DNA of 64,000 nt. Origin: Flavobacterium reichenbachii. Lineage in GTDB: Bacteria; Bacteroidota; Bacteroidia; Flavobacteriales; Flavobacteriaceae. Position numbers and translations under genes: made by a program. Where the stretch lies: positions 62,001 through 126,000 of the forward strand of contig NZ_MUHF01000012.1 in assembly GCF_002217435.1 (NCBI RefSeq), in the 5' to 3' direction. Position 1 is the stretch's first letter. Each line of letters starts with the position of its first letter. Positions 18,107-27,067 of the stretch are shown here, piece after piece. The notes beneath the pieces were generated by a model. The model was not told the origin of the DNA. It did not search any database and saw only the letters and a list, made by a program, of their open reading frames with translations.

Positions 18107-19243
18107 TTATTTCGCAGGCTGAGTATTGTATGTTTCGATTTCGAAAATTAGAGTAGCGTTTGGCGGAATTACACCACCAGCACCTTTTTCTCCGTAGGCT
18201 AAATTTGAAGGAAGAAAGAAAATTGCTTTTTCTCCATCAGTCATCATGTCCAAAGCTTCGATAAAACCAGGAATCATTCCGTCTTTTTTACCTACTGTAA
18301 AAGGAAAAGCCTGATATCCTTTCTGCGCATCTCTGTTTGCATCATATTTACCATATGCTTTTGCTACAGCAGGAATACTGCTGTCAAAAAGATTTCCGTC
18401 TTCAAAGTAACCTGCATAATGAAAATAAATAGTAGATCCTTCAGCAGATTTTACTCCAGTTCCTTTTTGTGTAATTACATATTTTAGACCAGAAGCTGTT
18501 GCCGTTGCTTTTGCTTTTGTTGCTGCAAAATACGCTGCTTTTGCAGTCACGACTTTCTGTCCTTCGGCCTTTTTAGCTTCATCTTTTTTAGCATCGTCAC
18601 CAATAACTTTTACAGCATCAAATTTCTTTGCTGCTGCACCTTTGCGTGTAATGGTGATTTTTTTCATTACATCATCCTGAACAATTTTATTAACGACATC
18701 CATTCCAGAAACTACGTGTCCAAAAATCGTGTGTTTTCCGTTTAACCACGGAGTGTCTTTGTGTGTAATAAAAAATTGGCTTCCGTTTGTTGCTGGACCT
18801 GAATTTGCCATTGCTAAAACACCGCCTTTTTCAAATTTTAAATCATCAACAAATTCATCTTTAAAAGAATATCCCGGTCCTCCAGAACCATTACCGTCTG
18901 GATCTCCACCCTGAATCATAAAATCATTGATTACTCTATGAAATTTTAATCCGTCATAAAACGGTTTCCCTTTAAGTCTGTCCACTTTTACATTAGGATT
19001 TTTACCTTCTGCCAAAGAGATAAAATTCGCAACCGTTACCGGAGCTTTTACATATTCTAAAGACAATACAATATCTCCTTTTGTTGTTGAGATAGTAGCA
19101 AAAATTCCATCAGTAGGATTTGTAACTGCTTTTGCAGCTGTTTTTGTTACCGCTGCCTTTGGTTTTGCAGCAGGTTTTTTGGTTGATTGTGCCTGAATGT
19201 TCACTACAGCCAAACAAAATAAGAATAGAAATTTAAATTTCAT
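18107..19243 (-). CDS. Secreted peptidyl-prolyl isomerase, cyclophilin-FKBP fusion
   Basis: A 378-residue protein with a signal peptide (LAVVNIQAQ) and an Ala/Lys/Pro-rich linker (residues 20-42). A cyclophilin domain (about 45-205, with FHRVINDFMIQGGDP, GSQFFITH and HTIFGHV) is followed by an FKBP domain (about 250-375, ending AYGEKGAGGVIPPN). Both domains catalyse proline isomerisation, so it should assist folding of exported proteins. It is the last of four genes in a row and a close paralogue of the gene before it. The signal peptide shows no lipobox, so a soluble periplasmic form is likely. Confidence 0.92.
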   Translation of the reverse strand: MKFKFLFLFCLAVVNIQAQSTKKPAAKPKAAVTKTAAKAVTNPTDGIFATISTTKGDIVLSLEYVKAPVTVANFISLAEGKNPNVKVDRLKGKPFYDGLKFHRVINDFMIQGGDPDGNGSGGPGYSFKDEFVDDLKFEKGGVLAMANSGPATNGSQFFITHKDTPWLNGKHTIFGHVVSGMDVVNKIVQDDVMKKITITRKGAAAKKFDAVKVIGDDAKKDEAKKAEGQKVVTAKAAYFAATKAKATATASGLKYVITQKGTGVKSAEGSTIYFHYAGYFEDGNLFDSSIPAVAKAYGKYDANRDAQKGYQAFPFTVGKKDGMIPGFIEALDMMTDGEKAIFFLPSNLAYGEKGAGGVIPPNATLIFEIETYNTQPAK

Positions 19244-19283
19244 CGTGTTTCTAATTTAAGTCTAAACAAATAATCTTTATAAA

Positions 19284-20360
19284 CTATTGTTGTTTTTCTA
19301 ATAATTGAATTTCGAAAATAATATTAGCATTTGGCGGAATCACACCACCAGCTCCCGTTTCTCCGTAAGCCAAGTGAGAAGGGATAAAAAGAATTGCTTT
19401 GTCTCCAAATGACAATTGCTCAATTCCTTCTATAAATCCAGGGATTAATCCATCTTTTTTTCCTGCCTGAAAAGGAATCGGCTGATATGCATTTGCAGCA
19501 GCTCTTTGTTCGTCATATTTTCCAAAAGCTTTAGCAACATCTGCAATGCTGGTGTCAAACAATGTTCCATTTTCAAGAAATCCTGCGTAATGAATGTATA
19601 CTTGAGTTCCCGCAGCAGGCTTTTTACCATTACCTTTTTCTGTAATTAAAAATTCTAAACCGCTGTTTGTTTTAGTAACTTTTGGCTTTACAGAAGCATA
19701 GTACTCAACTTTTTCTTTTTGAACATCAGCATATTTGCCTTGTTCTTTTGCGATGTCTGCAAAATAATCATGAAATACTTTAACAGCATCAAACTTTTTC
19801 GCAGCTTCACCATTTCTGATAATAGTTACTTTAGTAATGTTATCTCCTTGAATAACCTTGTTTACTACTTCCATTCCTTTTTCGACAACATGGCCAAAAA
19901 TCGTATGTTTTCCTTCTAACCAAGGTGTTTCTACATGCGTAATAAAAAACTGGCTGCTGTTTGTTCCAGGTCCGTTATTTGCCATTGCTAAAACACCGCC
20001 TTTGTCAAATTTCAAATCAGAAAACTCATCTTTAAATTTGTATCCTGTATCTCCCGAACCAGTTCCTAACGGATCACCGCTTTGAATCATGAAATTCTCA
20101 ATAACTCTATGAAATTTTAATCCATCATAGAATGGTTTGTTTTTTAGGTTTTCCTGAGTTACAAATTCATTTTTGCCTTCTGCTAAAGTTACAAAATTAG
20201 CCACTGTAATAGGTGCTTTTTTGTAATCTAGTTCAACAATAACATGTCCTTTATTAGTTTCAATATCTGCATACAGACCATCTGGTAAATTACTGTGTTC
20301 GTCTTTACAAGAATAAAATGAGGTAACGGCTAGTAGTAATAATAAAATACTCTTTTTCAT
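19284..20360 (-). CDS. Lipoprotein peptidyl-prolyl isomerase, cyclophilin-FKBP fusion
   Basis: A 358-residue paralogue of the next gene with the same domain order: cyclophilin (about 28-195, FHRVIENFMIQSGDP, SSQFFITH) then FKBP (about 240-355, ending AYGETGAGGVIPPN). It differs in having a lipoprotein signal (SFYSC, cysteine 18) followed by KDE, which resembles the acidic surface-export signals described for Bacteroidota lipoproteins. That suggests an outer-membrane, perhaps surface, location. It lies 19 bases after gldI. Confidence 0.92.
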   Translation of the reverse strand: MKKSILLLLLAVTSFYSCKDEHSNLPDGLYADIETNKGHVIVELDYKKAPITVANFVTLAEGKNEFVTQENLKNKPFYDGLKFHRVIENFMIQSGDPLGTGSGDTGYKFKDEFSDLKFDKGGVLAMANNGPGTNSSQFFITHVETPWLEGKHTIFGHVVEKGMEVVNKVIQGDNITKVTIIRNGEAAKKFDAVKVFHDYFADIAKEQGKYADVQKEKVEYYASVKPKVTKTNSGLEFLITEKGNGKKPAAGTQVYIHYAGFLENGTLFDTSIADVAKAFGKYDEQRAAANAYQPIPFQAGKKDGLIPGFIEGIEQLSFGDKAILFIPSHLAYGETGAGGVIPPNANIIFEIQLLEKQQ

Positions 20361-20379
20361 TTTCTTTAAATGTTTTTTT

Positions 20380-21045
20380 TTAAGGGTTTATCGTGTCTTT
20401 TTTAGTTTGAGCTGCAGGTTTTGGGGCTGTAGGTCTTGCTATTGTTTTTGGAGTTTGTTCTGTTGTTGCAGTGGCCGCAACGGGAGTTGCTTGAGATTCG
20501 TCTGGAACAAAATTACGGAGTGTTACACTACAGATTAAGGATTCATTAGTTCCAATTTTTTTATTGTCTCCATGATATCCGTAAGCAATATGCGACGGGA
20601 ATAAGAATGTTACAGTTTCGTTCTTGTGCATCATTTTGATACCATCACGCAATCCCATCATGATATCTTGTTTGTCTACATAATACGTCTGCGGACCAAG
20701 ATCTGCTTCTGAGTAAATGATTTTACCTTTAATATCCTTTACTTCCAGATTGTAGTAAGCGATATCACCTTTTTTTGGTGTAGCAAGATCTGTTGTGTTT
20801 TTTTCCTCATAATAAAGCCAATATCCTTTTCTGGTCGCGTAATATTTTATTTTCGGATTGCTCTTAATGATTTTCTTAATAACATCTTCTTCGCTGGCTA
20901 CTAGTTTTTTGTTTCGGTCGGCCGATTTTTTCATAAACGTTCCTGAAGTTCTAGAGATAGGTCTTCTAGCATCTTCATGTTGTTTACATCCAGCCAATAA
21001 AACAGAAAAAAGCAGGGCGTAAATGCTTAGTTTTAGGTAGTTCAT
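20380..21045 (-). CDS. gldI: Gliding motility lipoprotein GldI, FKBP-type peptidyl-prolyl isomerase
   Basis: A 221-residue lipoprotein (LLAGC, cysteine 19) with a single FKBP-like domain near residues 90-190 (GLRDGIKMM, FLFPSHIAYGYHG) and a Thr/Ala/Pro-rich tail. The sequence and the neighbouring PPIase genes match GldI, needed for gliding in Flavobacterium johnsoniae and related to T9SS function. Its likely job is folding of periplasmic or outer-membrane gliding/secretion parts. It starts 6 bases after nrnA, so the two are translated from one transcript. Confidence 0.9.
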   Translation of the reverse strand: MNYLKLSIYALLFSVLLAGCKQHEDARRPISRTSGTFMKKSADRNKKLVASEEDVIKKIIKSNPKIKYYATRKGYWLYYEEKNTTDLATPKKGDIAYYNLEVKDIKGKIIYSEADLGPQTYYVDKQDIMMGLRDGIKMMHKNETVTFLFPSHIAYGYHGDNKKIGTNESLICSVTLRNFVPDESQATPVAATATTEQTPKTIARPTAPKPAAQTKKDTINP

Positions 21046-21051
21046 TTGGGG

Positions 21052-22056
21052 TTATATTTTTAGTTTAGTTACTAAATCTTCAAATTTTTTCACCGTTTCT
21101 TCCATCGAAGTTTCAGATCTTCCGCCGGCTGCGTTACTGTGTCCGCCTCCGTTAAAGTGATCTCTGGAGAATTGATTTACATCAAATCCGCCTTGAGAAC
21201 GAAATGAAATTTTGATGATTTTCTCGTCTTTATTTTCTATAAAAATAGCAGTAAAAACAATACCTTTTATACTTAAACCATAATTTACAATTCCTTCTGT
21301 ATCTCCTTTTATATAATCAAAGGAGTCTAATTCGGCTTGGGTTAAAGTGGTGTAAGAAGTTTTATGTGCTTCAAAAACTTTCATATTCTGCAAAGCGCGT
21401 CCAAGTAATTGAAGACGGCTGTAAGAACTATTGTCAAATAATAAAACTGGAATCTGCGTATTTTCAACACCCAAATCAATTAATTCAGCAATAATTCGGT
21501 GCGTATTTCCTGTTGTTCCGGGAAAACGAAACGAACCCGAATCGGTCAAAATTCCAGTGTAAATACAAGTAGCAATAGTTTTGTCAATATCTTCTTTTTT
21601 GTTTAAAAAAGAAATAAAGTTGTAGATCATTTCACATGTCGATCCAAATGAGGTGTCAGAATAGGTATACGCGGCATAATCATCTGGTTTTTGGTGATGA
21701 TCAATCATAATAAACGGAGCAGTCAGCTTGGCTAAAGTATGTTCCATCTCGCCTGTACGATGAAAAGCATTAAAATCAAGAGTAAAAATTAACTCAGCTT
21801 CTTCTAATATTCTGGTGCAGTTTTCGGTGTCTTTTTCAAATACTTTTACTGTTTCAGAACCCGGAAGCCAGGCTAAAAAATCAGGAAAATCATTAGGTGC
21901 AATCACCGTTGGCTGATGATTGTTTTTTAATAAAAAATGGTATAAACCCAGCGTAGAACCCATGGCATCACCATCTGGGCCTCTATGCGGAATAATCGCG
22001 ATTTTTTTTGGGCTTGCAAGGAGCTGTTGTATCGCTTGAATGTCTTGTATTTTCAT
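21052..22056 (-). CDS. nrnA: DHH family phosphoesterase, NrnA-type oligoribonuclease/pAp phosphatase
   Basis: A 334-residue cytoplasmic enzyme of the DHH/DHHA1 family. Motifs are HRGPDGDAMGS from residue 24, DHH at 119-121 and the DHHA1 motif GGGHSNAAGG near 308. NrnA homologues degrade nano-RNA and dephosphorylate 3'-phosphoadenosine 5'-phosphate. It is the first gene of the operon with gldI and the PPIases. This link between RNA turnover and gliding genes seems to be one of location rather than function. Confidence 0.9.
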   Translation of the reverse strand: MKIQDIQAIQQLLASPKKIAIIPHRGPDGDAMGSTLGLYHFLLKNNHQPTVIAPNDFPDFLAWLPGSETVKVFEKDTENCTRILEEAELIFTLDFNAFHRTGEMEHTLAKLTAPFIMIDHHQKPDDYAAYTYSDTSFGSTCEMIYNFISFLNKKEDIDKTIATCIYTGILTDSGSFRFPGTTGNTHRIIAELIDLGVENTQIPVLLFDNSSYSRLQLLGRALQNMKVFEAHKTSYTTLTQAELDSFDYIKGDTEGIVNYGLSIKGIVFTAIFIENKDEKIIKISFRSQGGFDVNQFSRDHFNGGGHSNAAGGRSETSMEETVKKFEDLVTKLKI

Positions 22057-22176
22057 AGTGTGCGAATTTACATTTTTTTAATGTAATGTTGAAATCATTT
22101 TACAGATTAACACACTTTTAGGGAATTGGGTTTGAGTTATGAGTTTGTGAATTGGATTTGGCATTCTACATTGACA

Positions 22177-23436
22177 TTAAACTTTAAACTTTAAAAATTT
22201 GGAATTTATTCTTTGGTACAATTTAAATTTGGCTCCTTTGACAATCTGCGATTTATAAATTCCTACCGAACCAGAAGAAAAATAGGCAATTGTACAGGCA
22301 ATTGCGATGAAAATTCCGGGTTGAACGCCAAATAATTCCATTCCCATAATAGTACAGGCGATAGGAGTGTGGGTTGCGCCAGAAAATACAGCTACAAATC
22401 CTAAACCTGCCAAAAATCCAATAGGAAGTGGGACAATTAAATATAATGCGCTTCCTAAAGTTGCGCCTACAAAAAACAAAGGCGTAACCTCTCCTCCTTT
22501 AAAACCTGCTCCTAAAGTAAATCCTGTAAATAAAATTTTCAGCAGAAAATCATACCAAGGATTGGGTGTCCAAAAAGATTCAGCAATAACAGGAACTCCC
22601 AAACCAGAGAATTTTGTAAGTCCAAAACCAGCAAAAGCTATGGCTAGAATTATTCCGCCAATAACAGGACGAAGTGGTGGATATTTGATAGTTTTTGAAA
22701 AAATAAAAGTCCAAAAATGAGTGCTTCTGGCAAAAAGCATAGAAGCTAAACCAAATATTATTCCTAAGATTACAACCCATTCAATACTCTCAATTGAAAT
22801 TTCCGGAACTTCAGAAATGTAATATTGTCTGTGTTCTACCTGCCAAAATTCAACTGTGAAATAAGCTGCGTAGGCCACTAAAAAAGAAAGAAATATACTT
22901 TTGAAATTGATTTTACTAAAATATAAAACTTCTAAAGCAAAAACTGCTCCTGCTAAAGGTGTTCCAAAAACCGATGCAAAACCTGCACTGATTCCAAGAA
23001 TAATTAAAATTTTACGTTCTGAATTGTCAAGTTTAAAAATCTTGGTGAATTGATCGGCAATTGCGCCTCCCATTTGTACTGCTGTACCTTCGCGTCCTGC
23101 AGAACCTCCAAAAAGATGCGTAAGTAATGTTCCTAAAAGAACTAATGGAGCCATTTTAAATGGAATGACTTTTTGAGGATTTTCATATTCTTCGAGTAGC
23201 AAATTGTTCCCTTTTACAACAGAATCTCCCCAATAATAATAACTCAAACCGATTAAAAGTCCGCCGAAAGGCAAAAACCATATAATCCATTCGTGCTGTA
23301 TTCTAAATTGTGTAACCCACTCTAAAGAAACAAGAAAAAATGCAGATGCTGAACCTGAAAAAATGCCTATCAAAATGCAAATGAGAATCCATTTGAAAAT
23401 TGTCAGTGCTATTTGCTTCGGGTTTTGAAAAGCCAT
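22177..23436 (-). CDS. ClC family chloride channel or Cl-/H+ antiporter
   Basis: A 419-residue membrane protein with about ten or more hydrophobic segments. The ion-path motif GSAGREGT (residues 111-118) contains the gating glutamate 116, and the family's GxFxP-like region appears as GFKGGEVTPLF near 314. The last Pro of the GREGP motif is Thr here. There are no CBS domains, so it is the short bacterial form. Whether it is a channel or an exchanger cannot be decided from sequence alone. Confidence 0.9.
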   Translation of the reverse strand: MAFQNPKQIALTIFKWILICILIGIFSGSASAFFLVSLEWVTQFRIQHEWIIWFLPFGGLLIGLSYYYWGDSVVKGNNLLLEEYENPQKVIPFKMAPLVLLGTLLTHLFGGSAGREGTAVQMGGAIADQFTKIFKLDNSERKILIILGISAGFASVFGTPLAGAVFALEVLYFSKINFKSIFLSFLVAYAAYFTVEFWQVEHRQYYISEVPEISIESIEWVVILGIIFGLASMLFARSTHFWTFIFSKTIKYPPLRPVIGGIILAIAFAGFGLTKFSGLGVPVIAESFWTPNPWYDFLLKILFTGFTLGAGFKGGEVTPLFFVGATLGSALYLIVPLPIGFLAGLGFVAVFSGATHTPIACTIMGMELFGVQPGIFIAIACTIAYFSSGSVGIYKSQIVKGAKFKLYQRINSKFLKFKV

Positions 23437-23459
23437 TAATTATTTTGTGATTTTTATCA

Positions 23460-23589
23460 GCCACGAATTTCACGAATTTTCACGAATTAATAAGGGTTTT
23501 AATTGAAGAATAAAGAAGAAATGTTTTTTATTCTTTTAATCTGTTGTAAAAAAAACATTATTAGTTGAAATTCGTGCAATTCGCGGCGA
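23460..23589. repeat. Dispersed palindromic element, CACGAATT family, copy 2
   Basis: Left arm 23460-23488 starts GCCACGAATTTCACGAATT; right arm 23565-23589 ends GCAATTCGCGGC. Between them a second, inner inverted repeat (near 23500-23540) can pair. It fills the gap between the ClC and RidA genes. Confidence 0.65.
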
Positions 23590-23595
23590 AAAATA

Positions 23596-23979
23596 TTACT
23601 GTATAACAGCTGTAAATTCAATTTCAACTAAATATTCAGGAGCAACCAATTTACTTATTTCATAAAACCCCGTTGTAGGTTTTACATCTTTAAAAAAAGC
23701 AGCATGTGCTTTTGCAACTTCCTCAAAAGAATTAATATCTGTGGTAAATATTCGTGTTCTGATGACATCTTTTATTCCAACATTCAAATCTTCCAGAACT
23801 TTTTCAACGCGTTCAATTATATTATAAGTCTGCGCATAAGCATCATCGGCTTTAACTTTTTCGCCGTCAACAATTGCAACAGTTCCAGATACTTCGATAA
23901 TATTGCCAATTCTTACAGCACGGCAGTATCCCATTTTGTCTTCCCACGGTGATCCTGTTAAGATATTTTCTCTTTTCAT
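23596..23979 (-). CDS. RidA/YjgF/YER057c family protein
   Basis: A 127-residue cytosolic protein of the Rid family, which hydrolyses reactive enamine/imine intermediates to ketoacids. The conserved VIRTRIFTTDI block near residue 83 holds the arginine that binds the substrate carboxylate in RidA. The C-terminal block YLVEIEFTAV is present. The N-terminal ENILTGSPWEDKMGYCRAV is of the longer Rid subgroup type rather than archetypal RidA, so the exact subfamily is open. It is encoded alone. Confidence 0.88.
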   Translation of the reverse strand: MKRENILTGSPWEDKMGYCRAVRIGNIIEVSGTVAIVDGEKVKADDAYAQTYNIIERVEKVLEDLNVGIKDVIRTRIFTTDINSFEEVAKAHAAFFKDVKPTTGFYEISKLVAPEYLVEIEFTAVIQ

Positions 23980-24151
23980 TTTATGAGTTTTTAGAATTCT
24001 TTCTTTGTGGTTTAAAGAAATAATTCAGGTTAATTAATGCGCTGCAATTTATAAAATAAGCCGGTCAAAAAGAATTTTTATAGTTTGAAATCACACTGCG
24101 AATCTTTCTTTTTTGTGATATTTTAGAAATAAATTTTACGCTTTATTTGAT

Positions 24152-24448
24152 TTACAGCTCCTCATAAATTCGAAGTTTATTTTGTGTATTGGTTAAATGC
24201 TGTTGTAAAACTTCAATTTTATTCAACAGATGATATATGGCGTCAATTCCTTCCAGATTAATATTGAGATCGTAGTGCATACGCATCATTTTCTCAATTT
24301 CCGGCAGTTGTTCCGGCTGTACATATTCGTCATTTTCTTCTATAATAATTTCAACCAAACCATAATTATGAAGCTCTTTTATAAAAGTATTTTCAATTTC
24401 GTGATACAGACAAAATTGTTTTATTTGGATTAAATTCTTGTTACTCAT
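24152..24448 (-). CDS. Chaperone modulator CbpM-like protein
   Basis: A 98-residue protein that overlaps the end of the DnaJ-like gene by eight bases (24441-24448), so the two are translationally coupled. It starts NLIQIKQFCLYHEIE and has a central acidic stretch, with the MerR-like helical layout of CbpM. CbpM binds the J domain of CbpA and inhibits it. Context and size carry most of the weight; the sequence itself is divergent. Confidence 0.85.
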   Translation of the reverse strand: MSNKNLIQIKQFCLYHEIENTFIKELHNYGLVEIIIEENDEYVQPEQLPEIEKMMRMHYDLNINLEGIDAIYHLLNKIEVLQQHLTNTQNKLRIYEEL

Positions 24449-25352
24449 GATTTCTAATTTTAGATAATTCTGTAAACAATTCTTTTTCTTTTTCAGATAA
24501 TCTGGTTGGAATTTTTAGATTGTATGTCACGTATAAATCCCCAAATTGATTGTCTTTTTTATAAATAGGAAAGCCTTTTCCTTTTAGTTTGACCTTTGTT
24601 CCTGTTTGAGTTTCGGCCGCAACTTTTATTTTTACTTTTCCGTCAAATGTATTGATGCTGATTTCTCCGCCTAAAACTGCTGTATAAAGATCCAGATCAA
24701 TAGTAGAGTGCAGATTATTTCCTTCTCTTTTAAAGTCAGAATTATTAGAGATTAAAAAAGTGATATACAAGTCGCCGTTTGGCCCGCTATTTACCCCGTT
24801 ACCGCCATGTCCCGGAATTTTTATTATCTGGCCGTTTTCAACTCCTGCCGGAATTGTGATTCTTATGTTTTTGCCATTTACAGTCAAGCTTTGTTTGTGG
24901 GTTGTGTAAGCCGAAGCTAAATCCATTTGTAATTCTGCATTAAAATCCTGTCCTCTGTATTTAGATTGACCTCTGCTGCCTTGAGCCGATCCGTACATAG
25001 AGTTGAAGAAATCTGAGAAATCACTTCCTGAAAAATCGCCGCCAAAACCAGAAAAATCCTGCCCGCTTTGCTGTTTTGAATATTGCTGCTGATTTGGGTC
25101 GTAACCAGATTTTTCAAATTCGTCTGCATGTTTCCAGTCTTTTCCATACTTATCGTACTTTTTACGATTTTCTGAATTGCTCAAAACTTCGTTGGCTTCA
25201 TTTATTTCCTTAAACTTTTTCTCAGCTTCTTTATCATTCGGATTTAAATCAGGATGATATTTTCGTGCTGCTTTTCGATAGGCTTTTTTTATCTCAGCTT
25301 CTGTGGCTGATTTATTGACATCTAAGGTTTTATAGTAATCGATATAGTCCAT
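24441..25352 (-). CDS. cbpA: CbpA-type DnaJ co-chaperone
   Basis: A 303-residue J-domain protein. The J domain (about 4-70) has HPD at residues 33-35, needed to stimulate DnaK. A Gly/Phe/Ser-rich linker (about 85-130) follows. Two DnaJ C-terminal beta domains without a zinc-finger region identify it as CbpA type rather than DnaJ. Partner CbpM follows with an overlap. Together they tune DnaK activity, mainly in slow growth or stress in other bacteria. Confidence 0.92.
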   Translation of the reverse strand: MDYIDYYKTLDVNKSATEAEIKKAYRKAARKYHPDLNPNDKEAEKKFKEINEANEVLSNSENRKKYDKYGKDWKHADEFEKSGYDPNQQQYSKQQSGQDFSGFGGDFSGSDFSDFFNSMYGSAQGSRGQSKYRGQDFNAELQMDLASAYTTHKQSLTVNGKNIRITIPAGVENGQIIKIPGHGGNGVNSGPNGDLYITFLISNNSDFKREGNNLHSTIDLDLYTAVLGGEISINTFDGKVKIKVAAETQTGTKVKLKGKGFPIYKKDNQFGDLYVTYNLKIPTRLSEKEKELFTELSKIRNHE

Positions 25353-25577
25353 TGCTTTAGTTTTTATCAGGTAAAAAATAAAATATTGAAGTTAATGATA
25401 ACTTATGTAATGTCAAATTAATTATACAATTTTTCATTTTAAATGTTTGATTTTAATAAAAACAGTAAAGTTTAATTATTTTTAAGTTAAATCTTACATT
25501 AAAGTAGGTTAGTTTAGTTAATTATTTTAAAATTACAAATATAAACTTACAAAAATTAACCTTTCAAATTTATAATT

Positions 25578-25997
25578 ATGAGAAAATTATCTTTTTTAAA
25601 ATCGACAATGAGTGTTATGGTTATATTGACTCTGTCAATGCTGTTCATTAATTGCAGTTCAAGTCATGATGATGATGTACCAACAAATAACAAAACTTTT
25701 AATCCGGCTGATTTTGCATTAACAATTACAAAGAAAGAAGTGACTGCAACTGTTGGTTTGAAGATTGTGTACGACTTAAAAAACACTTCTGCAAATTCCT
25801 ACAATGACTATACCCAAGGTTCTTATTCGATTAAATTTACAATTAAAAGTACTGATGGTGTTATATATCAACAGGTTGATCACATTCCGTACATTGATGC
25901 AGGAGTAACTTATAGCGGTTTCACTTTTCTAGATTATAGTCCAACAAAGACATTAGATCTCACAACGCTTACCGCAGTCATCATTAAAGATAAATAG
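25578..25997 (+). CDS. Small lipoprotein of unknown function
   Basis: A 139-residue lipoprotein with hydrophobic segment 12-25 and a lipobox ending FINC (cysteine 26), then SSSHDDD, an acidic stretch of the type reported as a surface-export signal in Flavobacteria. The remainder is predicted beta and lacks recognised domains. It has its own terminator. Confidence 0.7.
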   Translation: MRKLSFLKSTMSVMVILTLSMLFINCSSSHDDDVPTNNKTFNPADFALTITKKEVTATVGLKIVYDLKNTSANSYNDYTQGSYSIKFTIKSTDGVIYQQVDHIPYIDAGVTYSGFTFLDYSPTKTLDLTTLTAVIIKDK

Positions 25998-26024
25998 TGA
26001 AATATTTTATATTATTAATGGCAG

Positions 26025-26049
26025 ACCGATTTGTTTATGACAAATCGGT
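26025..26049 (+). terminator. Terminator of small lipoprotein gene
   Basis: Perfect 10-bp stem (26025-26034 and 26040-26049) followed by seven Ts. Confidence 0.9.
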
Positions 26050-26207
26050 TTTTTTATAAAATATTGGCAGGTTTTTTGATTTCCAAAAATTAGCCTAATA
26101 TAGTGTTATAAAAGTCTTAAAGTAGAAGTGAGTAACTAAATTATGTTATTTTTGCTTTGTTACTTAATTATTCCAATTATAAAAGCCGATTCGATAAAAC
26201 CTTTTCA

Positions 26208-26921
26208 ATGAAGCACATTTTATTTTTCATATTATTTTTTACAGCTGTCTCAGTATCAGCTCAAACTGAGTTTGGTACTAAATATAAACCTATTCCGGCA
26301 CCAAAATTTGGTGCAAAACCTAAGAAAACTCCAATTCCTGAAGTTAAAGATCCGCAGGCAGATAATCTGGATATGCCCGGTATAAAAACGCCAAATGTTT
26401 TTGAGAATAAGAGTATTACACCAAAATCTCAATTTCAGATAGGTGAACAAAAAAGTAAATTTAGTATGTCTACAGAAAATGACTTTGCTAACCCCGGAGA
26501 TCGTTATGTAGATAAAATGGAAAAAGATCTGGATAAAGCCTTAAAAGAAGCGGGCTTAAAGGAAGGACGCGGCGAATTGGTAAAGAAAAATATTTCGCTG
26601 GGAGACTTTAAAACCAAATCTGAGTTTTTTGTTGTGAAGTTCCGGGACTTTGGAGCTATCGATGGAGATTTAGTAAAAGTTTCGTCTAATGATAAAGTTA
26701 TTAAAAGTCAGATACTATTAGATTCTTATTTTCAGGAAGTAAAAATAAATCTTACAGAAGGTTTTAATAAATTAGATTTTGAAGCCTTAAATATTGGTTC
26801 CCTCGGAGGAAATACGGCCGAAATAAGAGTGTATGATGACAAAGGCACTCTGGTTACCAATGATTATTGGAATAATTTGGCAGCAGGTTTTAAAGCTTCG
26901 ATTGTTGTTACCAAAGAGTGA
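26208..26921 (+). CDS. Secreted hypothetical protein
   Basis: The ATG at 26208 begins a clear signal peptide (HILFFILFFTAVSVSAQ), so the longer TTG-started frame 51 bases upstream is not the gene. The 237-residue product has a proline/lysine-rich region (residues 22-60), then an acidic/lysine-rich helical part near 95-130 and a beta-rich C-terminal region. This resembles Flavobacterium proteins that are conserved and secreted but uncharacterised. A strong terminator follows. Confidence 0.75.
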   Translation: MKHILFFILFFTAVSVSAQTEFGTKYKPIPAPKFGAKPKKTPIPEVKDPQADNLDMPGIKTPNVFENKSITPKSQFQIGEQKSKFSMSTENDFANPGDRYVDKMEKDLDKALKEAGLKEGRGELVKKNISLGDFKTKSEFFVVKFRDFGAIDGDLVKVSSNDKVIKSQILLDSYFQEVKINLTEGFNKLDFEALNIGSLGGNTAEIRVYDDKGTLVTNDYWNNLAAGFKASIVVTKE

Positions 26922-26940
26922 TTTTTAAAGATACTAAGCT

Positions 26941-26988
26941 AAAAGGTTCTAAAATGCTGAGAAAAAATGCAGCATTTTAGAACCTTTT
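26941..26988 (+). terminator. Terminator with 19-bp perfect stem
   Basis: Arms 26941-26959 and 26970-26988 are exact reverse complements and the 3' arm ends in Ts. Confidence 0.9.
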
Positions 26989-26998
26989 TAGTTTGAAA

Positions 26999-27066
26999 TT
27001 GAAACTAAATATTTTAAAAAAAAAATCTCTCAGAAACTTGGCAACTTAGAACCTTAGAGCCTTAAT
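26999..27066. repeat. Degenerate copy of the AACCTTTG-type intergenic repeat
   Basis: Holds AACTTAGAACCTTAGAGCCTT, related in rhythm to the repeats at 27715-27750, 37961-38011 and 51545-51584. No coding potential was seen. Confidence 0.4.
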
Positions 27067-27067
27067 T

